Made by a program: the position numbers and the translations under genes. This document shows, one piece after another, positions 27,923-38,700 of a stretch of 64,000 nucleotides of DNA (position 1 is its first letter; each line of letters opens with the position of its first letter). The stretch is from Pedosphaera sp. Lineage in GTDB: Bacteria; Verrucomicrobiota; Verrucomicrobiia; Limisphaerales; AAA164-E04. The DNA lies in the NCBI GenBank assembly GCA_002690655.1, contig NZFL01000002.1:1-64000 (forward strand), given 5' to 3'. The notes beneath the pieces are model-generated. The model worked only from the letters and a program-made list of their open reading frames with translations, was not told the origin of the DNA and did not search any database.

Positions 27923-30900
27923 TCAATAGGATGCTTTGTTTTCAGATAACCGATGAGGTCACGTGCCTGTTGGTCGGAGAGCGCATCAAGCATGCCTTCG
28001 GGCATCATGGACAATGGGGAAGTTTCCCGGGAAAGGATCTCCGCTTTGGGAATGACAAGATCCTGACCTACTATTCGAAGCGTGATGCGTTGATTGTCTT
28101 CACGGTAAATATTGCCAGCGTATGTGCGTCCATCCCGTGTATTGATAGTAACCAGTTTGTAGGAATCAGCGACCTCCATATTCGGATCGATCATGTTGGT
28201 GAGGATATATTCCAGATCTGCCCGGTTCGAGCCGGTGAGTTCAGGGCCAATTTCTCCACCCTCTCCATAAAGCTTGTGGCAGCTTGCGCAGACAGCGGTG
28301 AACAGAGCCTTCCCGTTTGTCAGGTCCGCTCCTGCCATGTATGCGTCGGTGAGCAGGAATTTGTAGCGATCCATCGCCAGTTGTTTGTCCTTGGTCATGG
28401 ATTCCATGGAACCCCACCAGTCGATGAATGAAGGTCCCAGGACGCGTCTTAATTGGCGGGCAATCACACTCGATATATCACTGCGGGGAATCTTTTCTTT
28501 TTTTAATGCGGTCAGCAGATAACTGCCTGTATTACGTCGAGTCGCGAGGGTTTGCAAAGCCGCAGATTTTTCCTCATCTGTATATTCAGAATAGTTGTTT
28601 ACAATTTTTTTGGCGATGGCCCCGTTCCTATAAACGGCAAGAGACCTCAAGGCGGTCAAGCGCAGACTCTTGTCGTCCAGCGCGGCAAAAATCGCATCAA
28701 ATGCCGGAGGAAAACTTTCCTGACCGAAGATCTTCAATATTTCTATCCTACGCTCAGTGGGGGTGGAGGGATTGGCCAATTCAGCCAGTTGAGTTGCTCC
28801 TGCCTCAGCATTACCAAACAATTGGCCCACTTGCAGGCCCAGCCTTTTCAGTGCTTCATCTTTCAGTAATTCTGATTCGATATCCTTCCAGCCCCTTGGA
28901 GGTGTCAGGTCGTGCTGCCCAAGTAGACTGTCCCGCATTCCTTCCAGATACTGCCTGCGAACTTCAGATGATCTGGTCAGCGTCATCGCGCTGACGACTT
29001 CGTTCAGCAGTTGCCCGGCAGTTGCTCTTCGGACAATAAAGCGTGTTAACATGGGGATCTTGCTTTCACTTGCGAGCTGTAATGCGCGGCTCGGATCCTT
29101 TGTGACATGCGGTTCTATCCCGAACCAAATCATTTTGGGTATGTTGTGGTCCTCTGCATCCTCGCCTCTGGTCAATAAACCAGTGGCGATCTTCCAGCTG
29201 CTTGCTTCAGGAACGCGCTGCAGTGCTGAAGCAAGGTAGAGGCGAACGACGGGTGAAGAATCTTTCCTTGCCATGGAAACGAATTTTTCAAGGGCTGTAT
29301 CGCCCGGATGCATGTCTTCACAGAGTAACTGGATGGCCCATGCTCGAATATATTCGTGTTCACTTGCCAGAAGGTCGATCAGGTGTTCATGCGTGACCCC
29401 ACCAGTTACATGCAAGGCCCACAAGGCTCTTAATTTCCGGCCCGGATCCGACTGGTTTTCAAGGTGTTTTCTAAGCTGTATGTGAGTTTCCTCGTTGACA
29501 GCTCCCTTGCTGGCCCGCTCATGCAGGATTCCTCGAGCCCTCCGCACATACCAGTCATTCTTGTGGAACTGTAAATTGACCAGTTCTTGGTTGTTTAAAT
29601 CCTTTAAATTGAAATGAGTGGGGTAAGGCGTCTCTGGTGGAGCGAGACGGAAAACACGACCCGTGTCCTTGTCGTGTACTTTATTCCCACAAATATCTCC
29701 ATCATGCCAATCGAGCATGTAGACGGCACCATCCGGTCCAATTTCCAGACTAAAACCGATCCATTGCGGATCATTTGCCAGCACTGTATCTTCGTAATGT
29801 TTTGCAATAAAACCGGAGCCATTGTGTACCAAACTGTCCGCAAGGAGAGCATGTTCGTGAATATTGGCCATGAAAAATTTGTTGTGATATTTCTCTGGAA
29901 GCAGGTCCGCTAGATAAATGCGGGCTCCTCCATGGGCTGAGCGGTGTCGGTGATCCACAATTGTCCGTATATCGGAATACACATGAGGATGAATATGTAC
30001 TCCACCCTGCCGATGAAAAAAACCGCCCTGCACCACATGGAAGGCATGAGGGATCACACAGGCTGAAATGAATGCCTGACCGTTGTCATCAAAATCCAAA
30101 CCCCATGGGTTACTGAAACCATGTGCTACGATTTCGAAGCGGTCTTTGATTGGGTGATAACGAAAGACACCTCCATCGATGAACTGACCATCGACAACCT
30201 CTTGGCTGGTTGGAAATGGATCCCCCTTTTTAAATACGCGGCCGCCATCGACGGGCTTGCCTACGGTGGATGGTGTGGCAAACCCCTGACAGCCGTAAAG
30301 CCATCCATCCGGGCCCCAGATAAAACTGTTTAAAACTTCATGGCGATCTCGAATGCCCCAGCCAGTCAATCGAATCTCAATTTCTTCATCGGCCTGATCA
30401 TTCCCATCACGATCAGGAACAAACATCAGATTTGGAGGTGCCCCCAGCCAGAGCCCCTCAAAACCAACCGCAATGGCGGAAGGAAAGGGAACCCCTTCAA
30501 GAAAAACCTTCTTCGTGTCCATTTTGCCGTCACCATCAATATCTTCAAGAATCAGGATGCGGCTCTTGCCGTCATTCGAAAAGCCCGAGCGCCTTGTTTC
30601 ATAGTCCCGGTTTTCAGCGATCCACAGCCGTCCCCGATCATCATAGCAAAATGCCATTGGCTGGGTGATTTGTGGCTCAGAAGTCACCAGGCTGACTTCG
30701 AGACCCTCTGCTGTTGTCATCTTTTCAATCGCTTGCTCACCGGTCAGGAACTTGGCTTCCTTGGCCTCTGCTCGGGCCTGCAACCATGCCGCAAAATCGT
30801 AATTTTGTCCGGAGTAAGCTTTCCATTGCTCATTGAGTCGAACGTCGTTCATTTGCCCGGTATACACAACGAACTGATGCTTGTATGTTTTGCTCTCGCC

Positions 30901-31689
30901 GGCCGGTATGGTCCAATCCCCGAGAATCGCTTCGGATGGGCCTGCTCCCAGTTGTCCGTCCACACGCCAGGGGGTGGGGTAGGCGTCATTCGATGGGTGG
31001 TCAAAGATGGCAATATGCCCCCAGTCTTTGGGAGCGCGCCCGTCGATTTGCATTCCAATATTCACCCAGGAAGATCGTTTCTGTTCCGCTCTTTGATTTT
31101 TCTGTCGTGCACTGTTTTCGACTTCACCTTCCTTGCCCTGTTGCCATGGCATACGCACAAAGAGACCTCCATATTTATATTCTGAAATGGTCACTTCCGT
31201 ATGTGCCGTGCCTGTCCAGACGAGGTCAACCAGGTAATCATTACCCGTATCTCTCATGGACCAGACTTGAGATTCCTCCATCATGGATTCACCTTCTTCG
31301 TCCAATAGATGGTAAATTGTTTCCCACTGCACTACCTCGCCTTCACCTGCCAGTATTTCTGCTTTCTGTAGTTGCCAATAGCCATTGGATGGGTTGTGGA
31401 AAAAATCACGCCCGTTGACGCGGGTAAATCCCCAGTAGACGCCTGTTTGATGCTTATGATGTCCCGGGCTGTATTGAGTCAAAACACCATTGCCGTCGGG
31501 TGCCACAATCGGATGCAGATAAGGCCGATGATCCGAACGAGCGTTCTGCACCAGGAGGGGCTTTTGGCTGTTCAAGCGCTGTACAGAAATGGTCTGGGCC
31601 TTCTGGTCTTGTACCAGCCTCAAGGAGGCTGCATGACAGGAGACGACCAAGGAAACTTGTAGTAAAAAATAAAGAGTACGTTGATGCAT
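27919..31689 (-). CDS. DUF6807 (PmoA-like)-PVC dehydrogenase propeller-HEAT-cytochrome c fusion
   Basis: A 1256-residue exported protein. The signal peptide is followed by a DUF6807 domain (about 25-300; RPYLHPIVAPDGNGVLTQYSP, HHKHQTGVYWGF), a family often found beside Gfo/Idh enzymes. Next is a TIGR02604-type dehydrogenase propeller (about 325-700; MAFCYDDRGRLWIAENRDYE, NSFIWGPDGWLYGCQG, LEIGPDGAVYMLDWHDGDI). HEAT-like repeats follow, then a cytochrome domain with CASCH at about 1134-1138 and a possible Met ligand in SMMPEG. It is probably a periplasmic sugar-oxidising enzyme passing electrons to a respiratory chain. The ATG at 31689 directly precedes the signal peptide. The next gene, a sulfatase, overlaps it by four bases. 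Confidence 0.9.
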   Translation of the reverse strand: MHQRTLYFLLQVSLVVSCHAASLRLVQDQKAQTISVQRLNSQKPLLVQNARSDHRPYLHPIVAPDGNGVLTQYSPGHHKHQTGVYWGFTRVNGRDFFHNPSNGYWQLQKAEILAGEGEVVQWETIYHLLDEEGESMMEESQVWSMRDTGNDYLVDLVWTGTAHTEVTISEYKYGGLFVRMPWQQGKEGEVENSARQKNQRAEQKRSSWVNIGMQIDGRAPKDWGHIAIFDHPSNDAYPTPWRVDGQLGAGPSEAILGDWTIPAGESKTYKHQFVVYTGQMNDVRLNEQWKAYSGQNYDFAAWLQARAEAKEAKFLTGEQAIEKMTTAEGLEVSLVTSEPQITQPMAFCYDDRGRLWIAENRDYETRRSGFSNDGKSRILILEDIDGDGKMDTKKVFLEGVPFPSAIAVGFEGLWLGAPPNLMFVPDRDGNDQADEEIEIRLTGWGIRDRHEVLNSFIWGPDGWLYGCQGFATPSTVGKPVDGGRVFKKGDPFPTSQEVVDGQFIDGGVFRYHPIKDRFEIVAHGFSNPWGLDFDDNGQAFISACVIPHAFHVVQGGFFHRQGGVHIHPHVYSDIRTIVDHRHRSAHGGARIYLADLLPEKYHNKFFMANIHEHALLADSLVHNGSGFIAKHYEDTVLANDPQWIGFSLEIGPDGAVYMLDWHDGDICGNKVHDKDTGRVFRLAPPETPYPTHFNLKDLNNQELVNLQFHKNDWYVRRARGILHERASKGAVNEETHIQLRKHLENQSDPGRKLRALWALHVTGGVTHEHLIDLLASEHEYIRAWAIQLLCEDMHPGDTALEKFVSMARKDSSPVVRLYLASALQRVPEASSWKIATGLLTRGEDAEDHNIPKMIWFGIEPHVTKDPSRALQLASESKIPMLTRFIVRRATAGQLLNEVVSAMTLTRSSEVRRQYLEGMRDSLLGQHDLTPPRGWKDIESELLKDEALKRLGLQVGQLFGNAEAGATQLAELANPSTPTERRIEILKIFGQESFPPAFDAIFAALDDKSLRLTALRSLAVYRNGAIAKKIVNNYSEYTDEEKSAALQTLATRRNTGSYLLTALKKEKIPRSDISSVIARQLRRVLGPSFIDWWGSMESMTKDKQLAMDRYKFLLTDAYMAGADLTNGKALFTAVCASCHKLYGEGGEIGPELTGSNRADLEYILTNMIDPNMEVADSYKLVTINTRDGRTYAGNIYREDNQRITLRIVGQDLVIPKAEILSRETSPLSMMPEGMLDALSDQQARDLIGYLKTKHPIE

Positions 31690-32058
31690 AGATTTAGACA
31701 CACGTTCAAAGGATGAGACCACTTTGTTTTCGTAATGTTTCGGAGTCCAGTAAAATAACTACAGAAAAATATATTCATTGCACTAAACACTTGCCGCCTG
31801 GGGAAATGACATTGGGCAGCACCGCCCCATCCTCATTTCCAAGAAGAGTCATGCTTGAATAAATCGTGAGGCATCAGCGGGGCTGCTGGAAAGCAAGTCC
31901 GCAATCTCAGCTCACGTCACAGCGAGACATCCTGTCATGTCCCATTTGGCAGGAGCAATGACGCGAATAGTTCCTCCTATATGGCCGCAGCTGTCTTGTT
32001 GACGCGCTTGTTTCGACAGATTCGATCGCTTTTGATTAAGCAGTCGTGACTATAATGA
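31690..32058. other. Gene-free upstream region
   Basis: This should contain the promoter of the dehydrogenase-sulfatase run. No repeat or confident promoter element was identified. Confidence 0.35.
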
Positions 32059-32511
32059 CTATGATGAGACTGCGCGGTGGTGTTTGACTCGAACGATCTT
32101 CCTCAGAGTCCTGGTAGCCACTCCCATCAGGGGGAATTCCTCGTAAACTCCCTTCGATGCATCCCAATAATCCTTTTGCAGGATCACTTTTCCCGAGTGA
32201 TTGAATCCAAGCATGGTGATTCCTGGCAGTTTTCGCGATTTCCCGCGAAACTGGTAGGACATTTCCCAATGAATGAAGGATGTTGGATCGCCCGCTGCCT
32301 GGTCCATTATTCTGAAGGTGATTTGCTTGAGCTGTTTGAACAGGTCTCGATAAACCGTCTCCATTTGATCCAGCCCGCTGGCCTCATTGACAGGGTCCGT
32401 GAAATGAACCGCTTCATCGTAAATATCACCCAGACGTTCGCAGGACGATTCGTCCATGGTTTGCAGAAAAAGGACAAAGGAATCCACAGGCCTGTTGCTT
32501 GCTGATTTCAT
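32059..32511 (-). CDS. NTF2/SnoaL-like protein
   Basis: About 150 residues and cytoplasmic. The cone-shaped NTF2-like fold is suggested by the opening FVLFLQTMDESSCERLGDIYDEAVHFTDPVNEASGLDQM, split here only for recognition by its YDEAVHFTDP core, and by the later SFIHWEMSYQFRGK and LPGITMLGFNHSGKVILQKDYWD strands. SnoaL-type proteins are small-molecule isomerases, hydratases or binding proteins, and no specific role can be assigned. The ATG at 32511 is preferred over a TTG at 32526. It stands alone between two large genes on the same strand. Confidence 0.75.
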   Translation of the reverse strand: MKSASNRPVDSFVLFLQTMDESSCERLGDIYDEAVHFTDPVNEASGLDQMETVYRDLFKQLKQITFRIMDQAAGDPTSFIHWEMSYQFRGKSRKLPGITMLGFNHSGKVILQKDYWDASKGVYEEFPLMGVATRTLRKIVRVKHHRAVSS

Positions 32512-32707
32512 ATATTTAACATGCAATAGACCCGTCTCAAATCAAGGACTGATTGAGTGGCCCGCGTTTCAAAGAAAAAATTCGACCATCTGTCATTCGA
32601 TTCTTCTCTGGTAATTGGCATGGCTCATGGCGAGAGTCCCCGCTTGATGGAGGCCCTACCGACTCGAAAGAACGACCCCTCCCTCTTTTAACAATAACCT
32701 GTGCCCT

Positions 32708-35700
32708 CTAGTCGCTTACCTGTGGTTCCATTTCAAACCGAATGAACTGGCGGGCGAAGGGCGAGGCGTCAAGCGTTGCACGATAAACGATTAACCCCAT
32801 CCCGGCTCCGAGATTGGTTCTTCCCACATATTCAACGCCCTCAGTCCACGTTTTCAAGTCGTGTGAAATCAAAGGTATCGCTAAAAAGTCATCAGCTCCA
32901 AGTCGATGCTCCAAGGCAATGGTTAAATAATTGCCGTCTGACTGGAGGGATTCCAACTTAATATCAAATGCAGAGGATGAATCAGGGATATCAGGATCGC
33001 TGCCCAAGACATATTCGAGCAACTCCGTTCGGCCGTCTCTGTCTCGATCGCCATCCAAGCCCACTAATGTATGCTCTGCCATCCAGCTCAGTAGACGGAT
33101 AGCGTCGTCTCCACCCGGATTTCCCCCGGAATCAGCACTGGTTCGCCAACTCTCAGGGGATGTTGGATCGCTTATCCAAGGCGTCATCAATACCAATGAA
33201 TAACTGCCCCCATCTGCGTCCTCAGGCCAGGGAGCTTCGTCGCTCCATTCGAAGGAAGCAATCTCACTGTGGCTCGCATCGGACAAAGTCAAGCGTTCTC
33301 CGGAGTTTGAAAGTCTGTTACTGTCAGCGGAATGGAAATTACCGACCTTCTCGAGAGTGCTCCCATATCGTGTTTCAAATGCCTTGGAGTTCCCGGCGAC
33401 GACGATTCGTTGTCCTGGCTCGAGGGTTAACGATGGGAGCGCAAAGCGAATCCCAGAGGTGAAGGCTGCGCCTGTCAAGTCCACGTGGGTTTGGTCGCTG
33501 ATATTAGTCAGTTCGACAAACTCGAATGACTCCCCGTCAAAGATGCCCTCTGCGCGCTCCTGATCCGAGGGATCAGCAGGGTGATACATGACTTCGGTAA
33601 TGGCCAGGTTTTCCATGCTGGCAAGCGCCGACAATCCGGTTCCAATGATACGCACCGAGTCGGTTCCCAGAGACTTACCTGCGCGATCGAAAGCCGAGAG
33701 TGAAATGATGTTTTCGCCCGGGTCGATGGCAACCTGCACTCGCCAGGTTGTTTCGTTGAGCCAATCCATTGGTAATAAAGCGCCACTCGCCGAGCGGATT
33801 TCATGCAGGTCCACCCATCCAGTGCCTTGTATGGATGCGACCTTTTCGGGCGAACTGAAGTTGTCAGCCGTCGTGATCCTGTAGTTCGTCGGCGCAATGA
33901 TACGATTGACCTCATTCACGGCGGTGCTGCGACGAGTATTGATATAGGAAAGAAATCGGCTGAGGTCTTCACTGGGGAGGAAACAGGAGTAGTGTTCGGC
34001 CCATTCTGTCATGTAATCCACGTTGAAAGTACTTTCCACAATATCCCAGACGTGTCCGTAGAAGGCTCGCTTATTTTTTGGGCTTGCTGAAATCAATCGA
34101 TTCAGATCCGTGTTTGGCGCGAGGCTCGAACTTGCATTTCGATTGAAGGTAAAATCCATATCCCAGGGAAAAAGCAACGCTTTTCCGTCTGAGGGTCTGA
34201 TATAGATGATTGCATTGTGGCGAGCTCCACTCGAATAATTGTCACCGATACCAAACAAGGATTGAATGGCAAATGATCGCAGCCATTGGTCAACGTCCAG
34301 TAATCGATCCACCTCCTCCCGATAGGTCCGACCCGATTGCCCCATCGCTGTCAGTACGTCAATCAAGGGTCCGTAATCGTCTGCATCGCGGTTGTTCTTC
34401 ACAAGCCAGTGCCAGCGATAAAGCTCCTTGTTGCTACCTCCCAGATTGCGCACAGGTACTCCGTGTGTCCCTCCGTCCTGCGTCAACTTCAACCCTTCGA
34501 CACCGCCCGTTGTTTCTCGCAGTGTGTAGATCAATTCGTATTCGAACATCGCACCATCGCTACCGTTGATGAACTGGTTGTCCAGATACTCTGCGTCGTA
34601 TCGAGACTTCAGCAGCATGGCTGAGCCGGTATGCTGCGATCGAGGGGCAATCACTCTTATCAGATCATCATACATGCCGGGAATGTTTCCGGCGTGATTG
34701 ATCGCGTGCTTGACCATGATCTCCTTTTGACTGAACTGGTCACCTGCACCCGATCGATCAACGGCCACCGTCCGGTGTGCCCCCAGAAAGGATTGATCTG
34801 CGGGAAAGCGTAAAAGGAAACCCGCCCGAACATTCTTTGCGCGGCCATGCTCACTTCCCTTGAGCCGCACGCTGCAGTTGTAATAGACTTCACGTTCGTC
34901 GACGATAATTGTACACCCTAGACGATCGTTACTCATGACGTTGGTGCGGCGGTGGAGCTTTTCGGTGTCGGCGTCGGTCATGACAATCCGGAGATTCATC
35001 GGTTGACAGGCGCCAAGGTCAAGGTCGGCTTGACCATCATTGTATGGCACGATGGCTCTGGACGTGCTTCCTCCCTCAGGGTGAGCCGTTGTCATACCGA
35101 GATGATCCGTCGCTTCGACGTAGAATTGTATCTTTGCGCCAAATGCTTGCGACGGTATTTTTCCTGACCATTCCCCTGCGCCAGATAAGTGCATTGATGT
35201 CATCTGAAACGGGGCTCCATTGACTGCATGGAATAATTGAACGGATGCCACGCCGTCGGGGTCCCCTGTCTTGACAAAGACATTGACGGATTCACCTTCG
35301 ACGGGAATGGCTGGTTCATGGCGAAGATCACTGAAAGTTGGCCCGGCATTCGATACATGGGCGGAATTGAGCCGACCTGGTGTGCCCCCATTTTGCGGTG
35401 CATCCAAAATAGTCGTTCGTGCAAGTCGGTTGAAATAGAGCCGCGTGTTGAGTTGGTTTGAACCACCCAGCCATTTGGCTCTAAAACTGATTTTATAATC
35501 CCGATTGGATGAGATGGACACAAATGAACGGCCTGACTTCAATGTTGTCTCCGCGTGATTGCTCATATGCTCTGTGGCACCGGACGCTCGGGCCCACAAA
35601 ACACGATTATTCGGATCCTTCGGATCATTGATCACTTCATAGTTACTGTGGTTTCCCAGCATTCGCCATCGCGTTGCATCTCCACTGTCGAAATGCCCGT

Positions 35701-38700
35701 TCTGAATCAGTTCCGTATTCGCACCTTCTGGATCCTGGCGAACGCTGATATCGTCTATCAGGAACTCACCTGCATCCAATAAGCCGAAAATGAATTCATG
35801 ATAGATGGTAGGATCGTTGGAACTCTGTGTCGCTCGGCCCTGGTAGGTATAATTACGCCAGGGTCCTTCGACTTTACCCGGATGCCAGGCCCCGGGGAGG
35901 TGGTTTTCAGATCGAGGATCCGCCAATTCAAGACTGGAGCCTCCTCCATCTGCCATCGCTGGCCAGGGTGCATCGTCGAGATAGTAAAGTTCATCCGCCG
36001 GATTGCCGTAGGCGTCGCTCAGTCGCAGTCGCTCTCCACGGCGAGAGAGCGATCCGCTCCACTGACCGATCACAGGGATGGCAGGATAAGCTTCAGCAAA
36101 CGCAAGCGCATCTCCAGCCACTATGAAATATTCGTTCGGAGCCAGAACCGTTCCCGATGGGAATTCAAATCGCACTCCGTCGTCAAAAACCCATTTGCTC
36201 ATGTCCACTGAGACATCCCCATGATTCCATACCTCGATCCATTGATTGTCTGACCGACGAAATGGAAGGCCTGGAATCGCTGGGACAATTTCCTCGACTG
36301 CGTTGAGCGTCAATCCGAAGACCACATCACTGCTGTTCAAAGATGTTTGATGCACCTCTACTGAGATTTGATTTGATCCGACATGCAGCAGCTCCGCAGG
36401 GATGGAGACAGCTGATGAGAGAGCGGCTTCCCCTCCACGCATCGCGAGCGTGTCATGATCGACTTTACCATCGGACATGCCATACCGGAAAACCTCTCTC
36501 CCATTCAGATAAAAAACCGCTCCGTCGTCGATTAAATGAATCATCTCGATTTCCGCAAGAACCGTCAGCTGTTCCTGAGTCACATGAAACTCGGTTTGAA
36601 AATAGTGGGTGACAACGAATGGATCATTCAGTGATGGGCGAGTGAGCAAGGTGTCCACGGGATACGGCAACGATCCCGTCTCCCAGGCGATCAATCCTCT
36701 CCCTTTTTTCCAGTCGCCACTCAAGGAATGCCTGCGGGATGCCCATTCAGAGCCTGGGTCACGGCCAGATTCGTTGTACAGCCAGTCTGCCCCCCATCCC
36801 ACAAGTGGTGTGATATCTACCCTTTCCGGGACGCCCGGGGTTGCTACCAGTGGCCGAGGATGGTACATGATTTCATTGATCACAATATTCGAATGAAACT
36901 CGAAAATATTTGCACTTCCAAATGTTGCCTCAGAGGGGTGGAGCCATCGTCCGTCATGCTGGGGGGATCGTCCTCGAAGTCGGTCTGTGACTTTGACGGA
37001 ATCCAGTAACAGCCCGCGAACACTATCCACCAGAAAAAGCCGATCACCGAGCGTCGGACGGAAATTCAACTCTTGTTCGGAAAGAGAATGCCAGGCGTCT
37101 GGAGGCAGACTCGAAATGTTCGAGAGTTCCTTGATGCGTCCACTCGATGAACGAATCTCCAGGCCCTTGAATTCACCCGTTATGCTGGATCGATTCACCA
37201 TCTCTACTCGGAAAGAGGGGTCAGATGCAGCGCTGATTTCGTTGAAAGCGATGCTCACTGCTTCGTTGGGGTCCACGGGTGCTGTGATTGTGTTCAGCGA
37301 AAGACCGAATATCAGATTTTCAAGACTTGCTTCCGACATATGGATTTCGGCGGACAGGATGTTTTCACCATCATGCAGCGCACCCTCAGTAAGAAAAAAC
37401 GTCTGACTCAATGCGGGCTGAATCACCACTTCGTTTGCCCTTGTCGCGTGATTGATTTCCTCCGTCGGTAAATTGGCGCGATGGATTTCAATTCCATTCA
37501 GATAGAGTACGACACCGTCTGCAGCCAAGACACGGAATGCCCCCGTCGTTCGATCCGGGGCTCCGGTGAATGTGAATCGTTTTCGAAAGTAGGCGGTGGA
37601 ACTGTCGCCGGTCAGTTTTGTGCCGAAGTTTCCTACGCCTCCCGAGGTCGTCGGTGCCGTATTGGGTTTGAGCGTTTCATCTGCCAGGCCCCGGATCGAT
37701 TCCGGGGGCAGAGCTGTTTCCCAGATTGCCACATCGTCCAGTCGTCCTTTCCATGATTCTCGGTCCTGATCTCCACCAAAATACAGGGGCTGAGGATGGT
37801 TCAAGCCGCTGGAAATAACTTGCTTACCCATGGAAATGCCGTTTCGAAAATAAGTCAATCGAGGTCCTTGTTTCGTCACCGCATGGTGGGCCCAGACATC
37901 CACAGGGAAATCGGAGTAGTCAATATCTTCACCGGATGAGGACCGATGAAATTCGAATGCGGCGCTTGTGAATTTGATGAACTCTCTGGGGGAAAAATCC
38001 GCTCCATCTGGATTGTATCGGTTGCCAATGATCACATTGACATTTCCCGGTTTCATGGAGTAGGCCCAGAAGGCCCAGGTGAAATCATTTTCCAGGGTGA
38101 TCCTTGGAACACTCATTCCGGTGGTTACGTAGTCATTGATGCCGTCAAATTCCAGCACTGGCCCGCGCTCCGAGTCTACAACCCATCTGGGTCCGTTGCG
38201 CAAGCGTCCGTCGATGTCGCCCGCCAGATTCTTGGCCCTGATGCCGCTGCTTGCATCGAGAGGCCAATATGCGGATGGGCCTTCACCTACAGACCCTTTC
38301 CAATCCTTTCCTGCATGAAAGGCGCCAGCTCCTTCTGACCAATCCTGATCATCAAAATCCAAGTCCCTCCAGTGAGTCGGTGGTGAATCCGATTCCGTGT
38401 AGAATCGCCAGTTGGAGTCCAGCGAAACCAGAGCGAACTCTGGGGGAGATGATTTGAGTGTTCGAACATTTGGCTGGCCGGGCGTGCCACCCAGTTCCAG
38501 ACTCGCCCGCCAGTTCTTTGGGCCTCCATCAGCTGTGTTCTCTCTTATTTTTGTCAGAGTTGCGCCGGAACCGTCCGCTCCTACCGGCCAGTCAACGCCG
38601 TCCTGATAATCGAGGCGATCCATGATGCGCCCGCTGTTGTTTTCCAGACGAATCGACTCGCCACCGTTGTTCAGTCGGCCGGTAAAAGCTCTTGGATGGA

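Noticed and set aside
30340-31185. 281-codon plus-strand open frame
   Set aside because: Shadow frame inside the DUF6807-dehydrogenase gene, whose domains and heme motif are clear.
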